DNA of 64,000 bases from Plazaster borealis (lineage: Eukaryota > Echinodermata > Asteroidea > Forcipulatida > Labidiasteridae): the NCBI GenBank assembly GCA_021014325.1, contig CM037463.1, forward strand, positions 1,302,001-1,366,000, written 5' to 3'. Position numbers and translations under genes: made by a program. The number at the start of each line of letters is the position of its first letter. The first letter of the stretch is position 1. The notes below the pieces were generated by a model that did not search any database, was not told the origin of the DNA, and was given only the letters and a program-made list of their open reading frames with translations. Of this stretch, positions 54,201 to 64,000 are shown piece after piece.

Positions 54201-57200
54201 AAGACTGGAGTGTCAGTTTTCAGTTAATTTATAATATCTAGTTTTACAACTGTCAGTTTTTCAGTTAATTTATAATATAGTTATACAACTGACTGCTATT
54301 GTTTAATGTTTGTATTGTTTTTGTTGAATATCAATTGAGTTTTGCATTTACGTTTATTTTCCTCAAAGGCATTGAACACGTTTGGAAATTGTCAAAGACC
54401 AGTGTTCTCACTTGGTGTAACCCAACATATGCATAAAATAACAAGCCTGTTAAAATTTGGGCTCAATTGGTCATCGAAGTTACTAGAAAAATGATGAAAG
54501 AAAAAACACCCTTGTTGTACAAATTTGTGTGCTTTCAGATAGGAATAAAAACTTCTTGCAAGAAGTTTTTATTATTTTAGTGAGAAATTACCTCTTTCTC
54601 AAAAACTACGTTATACTTCAGAGGGAGTCGTTTCCTACAATGTTTTATACTATCAACAGCTCTCCGTTGCTCGTTACCAAGTAAGTTTTTATGCTAATAT
54701 TTGTTTTGAGTCATTACCAAACGTGTAGGGTACTTTTAAACAAAACTTGTGACTTCTGTTTAACCATTTTAAACAATTTCTAGGGATTCCAATCAGAACT
54801 ATGAGCCCTTCTGCAAAAGGAGCAGATATCAACACCTTTTCAAGGATTTAGAATAGAACTTGTAACCCAGTCTTTACAGTCACAAAACCAAAAACAACAG
54901 TGGAGTAATGCAAAGCAAAATGTATATAACAAATTGTAGGGGATTAAAAATAATGTATTACAATCTAAGAAACATTCCAATAACAAAATGGATGTCAATC
55001 ATTCTCCCTGGATATTGTCTGAGGCTAGCATTTTAAAGAAAAGGAAGGTATTTTGTTTTTGTACTGTATGCTTCGTTTAACCGTTTGTAAACGAATTTCA
55101 ACATTTGTTTATGGTTTAACAGATAATCGGATTAAAATTCCAACCCTACTTTTTAAAGATTTTGGTAAATTGTTGAATGTTAAATTTTGAATGTAATCTG
55201 ACCGTAATTCAGCTTTTGGCTGCAATGGTCAAATTTTAATTAAGTTTCAAATAAAATAAAATATAAAATAAAATTGAAATTCAAGGATCAGGGCACAGAA
55301 TGCCACGGCCTCCCTCTCTAAATACAATTTTTATTTCTGCTTGATGTCTCTCTTTCTATGTACTCATTATTAATTTGCTGCGTTTATTTATACAGGACCT
55401 GGATTGTGACGGATATGAAGATGGCGTTGATGACATCCAGAGGGCTTCTGTGGATGTCCACATACCAGAGGTGAGTACAAAATCACCACGATGATTTACC
55501 CAAGTCGTCGTTTATTCATTTCTTAAAGTAATTTTAAATGCCCTTGATGATTGATGATTGGTGAACTAGCAGAATTTTACAGTCTACAAGTACATCCTTA
55601 AACGAATGTATACGTGTGGTAATCACTCAAAGTAATGTGGTTATGGAAAAAGATATCAGTTTTTATCCCCAAAATTTGAATCTGAGAAACGTTACTGTCA
55701 GATACGTTTCTTAGATTGTGTATTCCAATTACGGATTATTCTTCTTGCATGGACATAACTGCTCTGGATTTTCAGCGATATCTCAGAAACGCTACCACCT
55801 TTTGAAATGAAATGTTCACAGGTTAGTTTTATTGTATATCTCCATTTATATATAGGTTTAAAACAATCAAACGGTTCCAAAAAACAAAGGTATACTTTCC
55901 CTTTATTAAGTCAAGCTTGTTGATGGAGGAGACTCACTGGCTTGGAAGTCATAAAATTGTGATACTACTAATAATAATAATCCAAGCATTTACACAGCAT
56001 TCTTACACAAAAAGTTTTGCTTTACAACAAATAAAACAGCAATACAGATAAGAATGATAAGGAAATAAATAACCTCGAAAACAAAATAAGTCTAGGAAAG
56101 GTGAGTTTTAAGCGATGTTTTGAATTCAGTACGAGAGATGGCATGATGGATTTAATAAGAAAGATTATCCCAAAGGTTTGGAGCAACTGCATAAAAATGC
56201 TTTGGCAGAAGACAGATGAAGTTTGAGGTTTTGTGAGAAATATTATAAATATTTGTTTTGTTTTCAAGAAATACACCATACAATTTTTTAAGAAAATTCA
56301 TATTTTTCAATGAAAATTGTGTCCCAAGAGGCGGTGACAAATTGTGATATTAAATAAATCTCAGTGATAAGTGTATATAATTCATGTCTTTGTTTTAGAG
56401 TTATCTTAATTTCCTTCATCTGTGCAAGGGGTAACAAAATATCCTCTTGCATTAAAACATTTACTGCATTAATTACAAAAATAAGAATCTTCCCCAAATA
56501 ATTGTTATAATTACATTGTAACACATCATTAAGTTAATTTAAACAAAGAAAAATTGACTAGATCAGGATTTGAACATGGGACCTCTGGATTAATGTGCCG
56601 GCGCTCTAACCAACTGAGCCATCTAGCCCAAATGTTGGTGGTCCTTTAACCCTAACCATGCTAAATGCAACAATATGCACCAAATGGTAAAAGTCGTTGT
56701 AATCTGTTGCATTTGGCAGTCAACTCAGATGTCATTCTTTGACCAAATTTGTTGCATTTAGCAGTCAAGTGACTTCATACTGGTGTTGCATTTTGTTGTA
56801 GTCACCACTACACTTATGTGCATACTGTTGCATTTAGCAGGGCAAACCCCCTTGCTCAGTCTTAACACAAACAACATGCCTGCACAATGCAACAAAATCT
56901 CTTGTTGCATTTTGTTGCATTTGGCATGGTTCTCATTTCAACTGTGTTGCATTCTTGTATTTGGGGGGGGGGGAGTGGAGGACTGATGGGGGGGGGGTTA
57001 ATAATCGCTTAGCGCCAGTCATATTTTAAATATCATGTAATAAACCACAAGGGAAACGGTTAGTTTTAATTAATTTTGGGTTGAACAAGGAAATGTAACT
57101 AGAGTGGGATTTAAACCGGCGACCTCCAGATTAACGTGCCGGCACTCTTCCAACTGAGCTATCTAGCGCTAATGTTAGTGGTCTCCCTATTTTGTCAATA

Positions 57201-59067
57201 TCTTTGTTCGGGTATCAGTCAGAAGCCATTCAACCTTTAACTGCCGTGTAGCCAGGGTTCACACCCAAGTTTAAGATACAACCTGGGAAGCAGCAGGAGA
57301 GGGATCACCTTTAAAGGGGATGTGATTTTTTATTTCAAATATCAAGTAATAAATATCAATTGGTTTATTATTTGATATTTGAAATAAAAAGTCTCTTCCC
57401 CTCATTCCAAAGTCATATTTTATCGGACCCTGATCATGATGTCGTACTCATTTGAAATTGTACAATTATGCACTAAAATAGTTACATGTAACTGTTTACT
57501 AGTCAATTTCAAAAAATTGTTGCAAAATTTGGTTCACGTCATAGCTTAATGCATGTAGGGTTTAATGCAAATCTAACATCAGGTTCAGACTTAAAGCAAA
57601 TTCAATATTTAAATTCAGACTTAATCTTCAGACTTTAAAGCAAATTCAAAAATTTACATCTATCAGTTTCAATACCATTGCCTTATAACTAGCTTTTTAG
57701 CTGTAATTTTCCTACCAGTAACAATTCAGGTCAGCTCTTCTTGCCTTGACTCCTCTCCACTCAAAGAGAGAGAGAGTTATTGTTCATGAATTCAACTGAA
57801 GAGACCAGGCACTCAGTCTTTGCAAAGATCTGTTTAAGTTTGTGTGAGAAGAAAAGCAGCTGGGCTGGGCTTGGGAGTCAGAGGAGGGGAGGGGAGGGGG
57901 GGGGGGGTGTCATTTCTCCAGTGGTGGCATTTAAGATACATAGAGTACAGTGTTTCTTGATAGGGATTATTGAACCTGGATGCAACTTGATAGTCCTTCC
58001 ATTGACCCTTTTCTGAGGATAATCCCATACTAAAGGCTTAGAAGATTAACCCTAATTAAGAGATTAACCCCATATGTCTGTCCATTTCAACAGGACCAAC
58101 AGATGCTGTCAAATGTTTGTAAAGCATACAATAGATTTCTGCAGAGCTGAACATAATGCATTTAGTTTGTCTCTGAAGCCTTTGAATGTCGTAAAGAAAA
58201 TTAGTTTGAAAAAATAATATAAAATCATACTTTAGAAGTAACTATTACTAGTAACCTTGCCGGTACAACCATGTGTAAATCTATTTTGGGAGGAGTGTTG
58301 GCTCTGAAAAGAGCCGATGTGGTCAACACTCCTCCGAAAAGAGATTTACACATGGTTGTACCCGCAAGTTTATTTTCTACACCGTGCAACGCTTCAAACA
58401 TCACTTAAAATCATACTTATTAAAGGCATCGTACACGTTTGGAAATTGTCAAAGACCTGTGTTCTCACTTGGTGTATCCCAACAAATGCATAAAATAACA
58501 AGCCTGTGAAAATTTGGGCTCAATTGGTCATCGAAGTTGCAAGAAAATGATGAAAGAAAAAAACCCTTGTTGTAGAAATTTGTGTGCTTTCAGATGTAGG
58601 AATAAAAACTTCTTGCAAGAAGTTTTTATTATTTTAGTGAGAAATTACCTCTTTCTCAAGAACTACGTTACTTCAGAGGGAGTCCTTTCTCACAATGTTT
58701 TATACTATCAACAGCTCTCAAGTAAGTTTTTATGCTAATATATATTTTGAGTAATTACCAAACGTGTACGATGCCTTTAAACAACAACAAAAAAAGAAGA
58801 GAGAAGAAAAGAACAAAATCAGTTAAAATGCCTTTTATTGAGGTAAAACAAAAACAGGGGAATTACAAAAAATCAATAATTGAATATTCAGTTGTTTTCA
58901 ATTTTATTTTAATAAACCATATTGATATCATTGTTTCTGTTGTAATATATTGTCTTGAATTCTCCCCCTTCTTATCCATCTTGCCCTTCTTCAGGACAAT
59001 GTAGGGTACCGTCTACTCTGTAAGCAGGGATGGACAGCTGGCCAGGGCCTTGGGCGCTCCTCACAAG
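51198..59067 (+). CDS. GPATCH8: GPATCH8-like G-patch protein, first three coding exons (gene 4, partial)
   Basis: Exons 51198-51242, 55396-55470 and 58995-59067 join in phases 0, 0 and 1. The product opens MAGIFARYNEQRDFG, continues DLDCDGYEDGVDDIQRASVD and VHIPE, then DNVGYRLLCKQGWTAGQGLG and RSSQ. The last part is the first two-thirds of a G-patch (GWxxGxGLG), a motif that binds and activates DEAH-box RNA helicases. The start (MAxxFxRxNExRDF), the short acidic spacer, and the G-patch position agree with vertebrate GPATCH8 as I recall it. The remainder, including the expected zinc finger, is beyond the window. Introns are 4.2 and 3.5 kb; exon 4 was not found before 64000. Confidence 0.75.
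51345..52195. repeat. Long diverged inverted repeat in intron 1 of gene 4
   Basis: Arms of about 51345-51770 and 51880-52195 are inverted: gactgctggaatttgttgta with tacaacaaattccagcagtc, gcttttcgag with ctcgaaaagc, tactttgttgggttccc with gggaacccaacaaagta, ggatacgatcaa with ttgatcgtatcc. The spacer is GC-rich (about 110 bp). Probably a decayed terminal-inverted-repeat transposon. Confidence 0.75.
52257..52432. mobile_element. MITE family A, copy 11
   Basis: agggcccaatttcatggagc on the left, tgctcaaaattgggccct on the right, interior aataccagtcacaaatggtg and ccttattctg. Confidence 0.75.
52540..52665 (+). mobile_element. Partial copy of the 60.6-kb outer element, uninterrupted
   Basis: gcccctggtcattgcctgcc, tagaaatttacaatgtcctt, aggtgccctttaccaaggag and ccttggtgcccttgcc. 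It lacks the 164-bp inner element and so shows the empty site. Confidence 0.7.
52869..54081. mobile_element. hAT-like element with accaaggcc repeats (1.2 kb)
   Basis: Inverted ends aggcctcaaccttaa and ttaaggttgaggcct. Flanks atcagacc and gtcagaca are similar (six of eight). Near both ends are reiterated ggggcac-caaggcc-type motifs. No transposase frame. Confidence 0.65.
54362..54738. mobile_element. TTAA-ended MITE family B, copy 7
   Basis: aaaggcattgaacacgtttg on the left, aaacgtgtagggtacttttaa on the right; the centre (54544-54573) is a perfect 30-bp palindrome with core acttcttgcaagaagt. Confidence 0.75.
55396..55470 (+). CDS. GPATCH8: Gene 4 exon 2
   Basis: Acceptor tttatttatacag, donor gtgagt, phase 0 to 0, 25 acidic codons including IQRASVDVHIPE, comparable with the segment preceding the G-patch in GPATCH8. 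Confidence 0.8.
55594..55903. mobile_element. TTAA-type MITE, diverged copy
   Basis: ccttaaacgaatgtatacgt and aaggtatactttcccttta form weak inverted ends; interior aatttgaatctgagaaacg and gaaatgttcacaggttag resemble the 25.1-kb copy in reverse. Confidence 0.5.
55965..56530 (-). pseudogene. LINE reverse-transcriptase 3' end
   Basis: On the minus strand the frame reads LLPKHFYAVAPNLWDNLSY, a stop, then IHHAISRTEFKTSLKTHLS, which resembles the conserved C-terminal end of many non-LTR ORF2 proteins (AP-x-LWNxLP...F-K-x-x-LK-x-xL). A tail ending in an ATT microsatellite follows at 55968-55984. In-frame stops show it is dead; the 5' portion is not recognisable. Confidence 0.6.
56555..56645 (-). 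mobile_element. SINE family c head, minus strand
   Basis: ggatttgaacatgggacctc, ttaatgtgccggcgctctaa and ccaactgagccatctagccc read in reverse as a tRNA-like promoter head. Confidence 0.65.
57020..57400 (-). mobile_element. SINE family c, full copy, minus strand
   Basis: Head ggcgacctccagattaacgt, ccaactgagctatctagcgc; body ttttgtcaatatctttgttc, gtagccagggttcacaccca, aagcagcaggagagggatca, ending near a TAATAAATAT-rich tail. Matches 15490-15900 in reverse. Confidence 0.7.
58238..58405. mobile_element. Family S element, copy 3, palindrome without ribozyme core
   Basis: Arms 58260-58305 and 58322-58368 are inverted (gtacaaccatgtgtaaatct / agatttacacatggttgtac). The central ggtctcgacgtttcg segment is missing, apparently by deletion between the arms. 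The right flank gcaacgcttcaaacatcact is shared with the other copies. Confidence 0.75.
58420..58780. mobile_element. TTAA-ended MITE family B, copy 8
   Basis: ttaaaggcatcgtacacgtt on the left and aacgtgtacgatgcctttaa on the right; perfect 30-bp central palindrome at 58601-58630, the same as in copy 7. Ends about 215 bp before gene 4 exon 3. Confidence 0.8.
58995..59067 (+). CDS. GPATCH8: Gene 4 exon 3: G-patch
   Basis: Acceptor cttcttcag, donor gtatta, phase 0 to 1. Encodes DNVGYRLLCKQGWTAGQGLG and RSSQ, the conserved core of the G-patch. Confidence 0.85.
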
Positions 59068-59672
59068 GTATTACTAAATCTTCCCAAACTTCTTCTGCAT
59101 TTGGTTTTGTGTTTCATGTTTTTGTTAATAAATGATACCATTGTTCTTTGTTCTCACCTGGTATGCCAAATTGGTTGATTTACAAATCAATTCCCGTTCT
59201 GTGTTTTGTTTGCCAGAGTTTATTGAGTGTAGTGAGAATGCATTGGCTGGTTAAAATTACAAAAAAATTAAACTTATCTTTGCTTTTTGAAATGTGACAC
59301 ACATATATTTAAAATTAGCGCATGGGTAGATCTATGCTGGGATTTTGCTGATTTACTAATCATAGATTAATGTACCATACCCAAGTATGTATGGCTACAT
59401 ATTGTAGCAGGACTTTTGTATAATTTCATTAATTTAAAGATTTGTTGGAGAGATATTTATGAATTCATACTTTAAAATGTATTATATTGATAACTTGACA
59501 GTTTTGAACATTTTGTAATTTGAAGAATTTGCACATGAAAGTTAAACATAAATTCTGAAATAGGAGTAGAGGAAACAAGTATAAGTTCTTCAGCAATATT
59601 ATTGATTAAATAATATACATCGTTCCATTTTTTTCATTTAGTATTACAACTAACAGTTCAGTTACACTTTAG

Positions 59673-59815
59673 GGGTTAACCCCGGTGTTTCTGATTCATA
59701 TAGCAAGCACCCTTGTTTATAGGGTTCCCCAGGCTTGCAAGCTAGAGTGATTAAGTTTTCTTATGATGCATCCATGGTTTCATTACTAGAAATATATAAT
59801 AACAATAATAATAAC
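59673..59815 (+). mobile_element. SINE family a, 3' fragment
   Basis: ggttaaccccggtgtttctg, atagcaagcacccttgttta, caggcttgcaagctagagtg and an AATAAT tail. The tRNA-like head is missing. Confidence 0.65.
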
Positions 59816-60571
59816 ATGTATTTCCTGGTATAAAGAGAATGACAGTTCACTGTTCTAAAAAGAGTTTGCGCACCCATAATTTTACTTAAAAAACAAAAAT
59901 TATGAAAATTTATAAAATAGACTCTCCACACAACAAAAATAAGAGTGTTAGTTAACAGGAACAAGACTATGGGTAAATTAATAGTGGACAATCATGTGAT
60001 CACCTCTCAACCAATAAAAATAAATGTAAGATCCCACATGGGGGAATGTTTAAACAAATTTCTTTCTGAAAGAGAAAGTGATGATTTACCATAATCAGAG
60101 CTGCTCAGTCTGCAGGGTGTTTGACTTGACTAAAACGATACTGCACCCTTTCTGTAAGACACTCGATACTGCGCACATGTATAAATAGAATAACAAATCT
60201 ATAAAGGTTGGATCGAAAGTTTATAAACAAACCAAAATATTGATCTGTGAGAAGGATCAGGGTTCACATTTCACTGGCTTGTCCCGGACCCACAAATACC
60301 TTTTCATAAGATACTCCCAACTAGAGTGACAGGGAGCAAATTCTTTATTTCCTGAGAATGGAAATATTTCAGAGTATCTGAACCTTATTATCGCGGTATT
60401 GGGTTTTATCTTTCAGGGTGTCATTTTACAGCCCAACCCACGGTTGATGCGGGCAAAACAATTTGTTTGTCAGGTATTCCCTAAGAAGTGGACAAGCTTC
60501 TCAATAAGCTGTTATTGACTATCAGATTATTGACGATATTGCTTTGAGACTTAAAAGTAACACATTATTGC

Positions 60572-60928
60572 AGGCCTGATACTTCACGGAGGCAACGGGG
60601 AGGCAATCGCTTCATGCCCCTGGTCATTACCTTGGTGCCCCTTGAAATGTTCCAAAAAGAAATTTACAATTTCCTCATCATAGTCTAGAGGTGCCAGGCC
60701 TGGAATTTCATCTTTGAGAGGGCAAGGCCATTTTCATTTTGCAAAGGGCACTTCCATTGGAAAATCCTAAAGTCTATGGGAAACTTTTAAAGGGGCACCA
60801 AGGCCAAGACCAGGGCAACAGAGGCCATAGCCTTGGTGGCCTCCGTGTAATTCCAGGCCTGAGGTGCCCTTTACCAAGGAGAAAATGCCTTGGTGCCCTT
60901 GCCCTTTCAAACGCGAAGCATCAGGCCT
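60572..60928. mobile_element. hAT-like MITE (outer element)
   Basis: Inverted ends aggcctgatacttcacg and cgcgaagcatcaggcct. Its interior tttaccaaggagaaaatgcc and ccttggtgcccttgcc is shared with 52540-52665. It is interrupted by a second element at 60697-60860. Confidence 0.7.
60697..60860. mobile_element. hAT-like MITE (inner element) with perfect 8-bp duplication
   Basis: 164 bp, ends aggcctggaatt and aattccaggcct, flanked by gaggtgcc at 60689-60696 and 60861-60868. It contains aaggccattttcattttgca and ggggcaccaaggcc. Confidence 0.85.
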
Positions 60929-61186
60929 GGTAATATCAATCTGTACACATATACGTACTATGTACGGAGCTGATAGAGCACTGCATGCACATGTACATTG
61001 ATTGACCTCATTGTACATTGACAGATTAATTCTTGTATATTTTAGGCCATGTCCTAACCCAGTGATTTGGGTTTAGTCTTTGGCTGAAACAGATACTGCA
61101 GGTTTTTTCCCATAACTCTTCAGACTTGAACCAACAGCACCGGCTAGCTTGTCGTTAGACCTCCATCATTCGGTACAGTCAACATC

Positions 61187-61546
61187 TTAAAGGTATTATA
61201 CAGGATCGGTAGAGCTGACAAAATAATCGCAGTCAGTGCTCATAATTTTATGTTATCAATCAAACACATGAAACAACAAACCTGTGAAAACTTGGGCTTA
61301 ATCCGTTGTGTTAGTAAGGAGAAAATAGTGAAAAACCATGCACAATTTTCAGCGATCAGCTGAACTGCGTTTTTAAAGTGTTTTTTTTAGGTTTTCAGAT
61401 ACAGCTTTCTCGAATATGACTTAATTTCAGAGGGAAAATATCACAGAAAAAATAGTTCTAGCATGAACTTCATAATCAGTAAGCTTTTGGACAAAAATTA
61501 AACAATTATGTTTTTTATCCTTATCAATCCTGTATAATACATTGTA
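61187..61546. mobile_element. TTAA-type MITE family C, copy 3
   Basis: ttaaaggtattatacaggat on the left, atcaatcctgtataatacat on the right; interior aacctgtgaaaacttgggct, taatccgttgtgttagt. Confidence 0.75.
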
Positions 61547-61639
61547 CCTTTGAAGTTCTTCCTCAATCCTCAACATGTTCACTTTTATCTGACTTGAATG
61601 CCATTATAAACGATAAGTGTAGGTATTTATTTTTTACAT

Positions 61640-61870
61640 CTAGCTTTATAAAGAAACAATTAACTAGCCAGTTGGAACACTATGAGACTATTAATACTGG
61701 TCGGGCCATGCGTATGTACATGTACAATGATAATTTACAGGTACATGTACCTCATTGCAGACTGTATTCAGTACAGGTCTATTTATTTTTACAAGCAGCT
61801 TTGTAAATAAAAAAACAGAACTAGCCAGTTGGGCCACTTTCTAGAGACAATTGATACTGGTCCTCGGGTG
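61640..61870 (+). repeat. Direct duplication of about 80 bp, offset about 153 bp
   Basis: agctttataaagaaacaatt...ctagccagttgg...actggtcg and agctttgtaaataaaaaaac...ctagccagttgg...actggtcc are related copies. Confidence 0.55.
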
Positions 61871-64000
61871 TCCAGTTAAGACATAACGCTATGTACTCGT
61901 CAAGTCAAACTTGATCTTACCATGTGTTAATCTAGGTCTTACAAGTAGGTCATGTTCATCTTGATTTTCATTGGGTTGAAACAAATTCAATTGTACATGT
62001 AATTGTAAACCAAGGTCTTTTTATTTAACCTGAAAATTATTCCAACAATATTGAGTAAACTATTCCTACTTGCTTTGTCAGTCTCAAGCTGTGGACATTA
62101 ATGTAATCTCAAACTGAGGCTTGGTGGGGAAATAGTCTGTTTTGTACAATGAGAAGTATTTATGCTTACTCTTACATATGGGGGAGTCGGGGGACATGAC
62201 ATTTTGTCAAGGCATCAAAGTTAATTATTCACCCGAAATACTTTCAGAAAAATATTCGCTGAAATTGTTGACATCAAATTTATGATACCAATTCTAGTAA
62301 CACATGTACATGTACATGTATACAAGTAGGTAGGATAAATATTACACAAGAAACATGCACTTCAGTTTTTAAATCTGTTGAGATAAATCTAAAACCATTG
62401 TGTAGACATGCTTAACCATTGGGATTTGGAGCCAAGCAATTTGCCGTTTGATGACATTTTGGTTGAACTAAGCTACTAGTGATGTGAAACATGGTGCGAG
62501 GCCCTGAGGTGCAATTAGCTCGTGTACACGCTATGCATCTCGAATGACCTGACAGGTGAAGAGATACAATTATCAATCCAGTCGCTGAGGCTTCTTGATA
62601 TGAGTTAAAGATGGGAACAAACAATAACGATGAATTCACTTTAAGTTGCTTTAACATTTGGGTAAAACTTTGTTAACTTTTTCTGAGGGTCCACCCATGT
62701 CTTTGCTGCTCAGATTTGTGAGAACGAGTGCACAAGTCAAGGAGTGTGATTTCATAGTAGTGACAAGGTCGTGCAAGCTTTTCAGATTTTAAGTGATCTT
62801 TTCAAAATCAAAAACCCATTTTGTCACCAAAGAAAATGCACTTGATTCTTTATTTGCAAAGTTCAAAATGTAACAAACTTTATTGCATTTACTTCCATTT
62901 GTTAAAAACCCAATGAAATGTGCAGTAGAACGATGTAAATTTTCATTAGTGGTCAATTGCTCACTGTGATGAAGTTTCAAAGATTCAACAAATTTAATCT
63001 TGAAGAAAAGCTGTTCATTAGTTGAATACCTTCACTTTAAGATGTCAATTAAGATTGACATATGGATTGGTTGAACAGATACTCTATTAAACTGAAGTGC
63101 AACGACTGTTGTTATTATACGTATGCTAATGACAGACAAAGGTAATTTAACTTTGATGATAGAGTAGCAGGTGAAAAGAAACAATGATCACCACAGAAAT
63201 AGAATCCCTGACAGTCAAATCATTGACCCTTAATCCATAGAAAAGAATGCGACAAGAAGTGTTAAACAACATTGTCTGGAAGAAGGGAAAAGGGCTGACA
63301 AAAAATTTACCTTTTGAAAACGTAATGCATTGTTAAATAAAAACAACCATACTTCATTTCAAAGTTGTTCAGGGGAGATAATTTTGACATTGTTTTTTAT
63401 GAAACTTTCATGTCATACTAGTTGTTTATTTATTTAGGTTACGTTTTATATTCAGAAAGGATGTTTTTCCTGATTATTCCTGTGATTAAATAGCCTTCAC
63501 CATTTGTACGTGTAGGTCAGTGCTTGTACGCAATAAAATGTTCCTACTTTTTTTCAAGGACCAAATATCATGTATTTTTATATTATTTTTCTGTTGAGGG
63601 TGGGGGTGGGGGCTCAATGAAAGGAGTAACATTTTGTAATTTGTCCTCAAAGATTGCTTGCTCAATTTGACATTCCATACTTACGTGAATTAGTTTTAGT
63701 CTTTGTGTGCATTAAGAACAAATTCCATGCCAGCAGGTACAACTAGACATCTGAAGTAAAAAGATCTTGAGACCATTTTTTCCATTGTTAATTTTATTAC
63801 AGATGATGCATTCCATTTATGGCACAGTTATTGCAAGCAGCTGCCTGTCTGTAATTTGATTTTAATTTGCATAATTTATCTGTTGTACATGTATATGTTG
63901 GAATAGTTTGTAGGCTTTTAGATTGCTGCTCTAAATACGTTACAAATATGGGTGACAGCTTGGTAAAAGGTCAGTAGGTACAGGTTCCTAAGGAGCATGG

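Larger units (their letters stand above)
59068..64000 (+). other. Intron 3 of gene 4 (runs off the window)
   Basis: About 4.9 kb. It contains a SINE fragment (59673-59815), nested hAT-like elements (60572-60928), a family C MITE (61187-61546) and a direct duplication near 61640-61870. 62000-64000 shows no recognised element or exon. Confidence 0.6.

Overview
This is eukaryotic nuclear DNA: AT-rich, with long GT-AG introns and very dense in small interspersed repeats. The gene content and the MITE/SINE repertoire (families opening with gggcccaatttcata, and TTAAAGG-ended ~360-bp elements) suggest a marine deuterostome, most likely an echinoderm and perhaps a sea star. No sequence search was possible, so the organism is an inference. 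Nothing prokaryotic, no operons and no CRISPR were seen.

Four genes are supported by splice reconstruction, with phases agreeing at every junction. (1) 1-5550 (+): the 3' end of a type I membrane protein gene (end of an ectodomain module, stalk, transmembrane segment, short tail). (2) 12657-31280 (+): a complete 15-exon paralogue-like gene of 619 aa with a signal peptide, three tandem copies of a ~150-residue six-cysteine module that I do not recognise, a Pro/Gly stalk, one membrane span and a 29-residue tail. (3) 48601-35145 (-): a 7-exon gene of 1103 aa. It joins a KMT5A (SETD8)-like SET domain to two near-identical copies of a C2H2/C2HC zinc-finger block, a 14-residue repeat array and a conserved-looking C-terminal region. 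(4) 51198-59067 (+) and beyond the window: the first three coding exons of a GPATCH8-like G-patch protein, divergent from gene 3.

The rest is introns and intergenic DNA filled with non-autonomous transposons, several with visible target-site duplications and nesting. They include a palindromic gggcccaatttcata family, TTAA-associated families, hAT-like elements with 8-bp duplications, a piggyBac-like MITE and TA-flanked MITEs. There are also tRNA-derived SINEs, a Tc1/mariner transposase remnant, a LINE 3' end and several minisatellites, one beside an interstitial telomeric tract. Two repeat families carry a hammerhead-ribozyme-like core (CTGANGA, stem, GAAAC).

The best candidates for something new are the six-cysteine modular receptor-like family (two genes side by side) and the SET plus zinc-finger fusion gene, whose SET domain has Cys in place of a catalytic-pocket Tyr. 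I see no evidence that the four genes act in one pathway.
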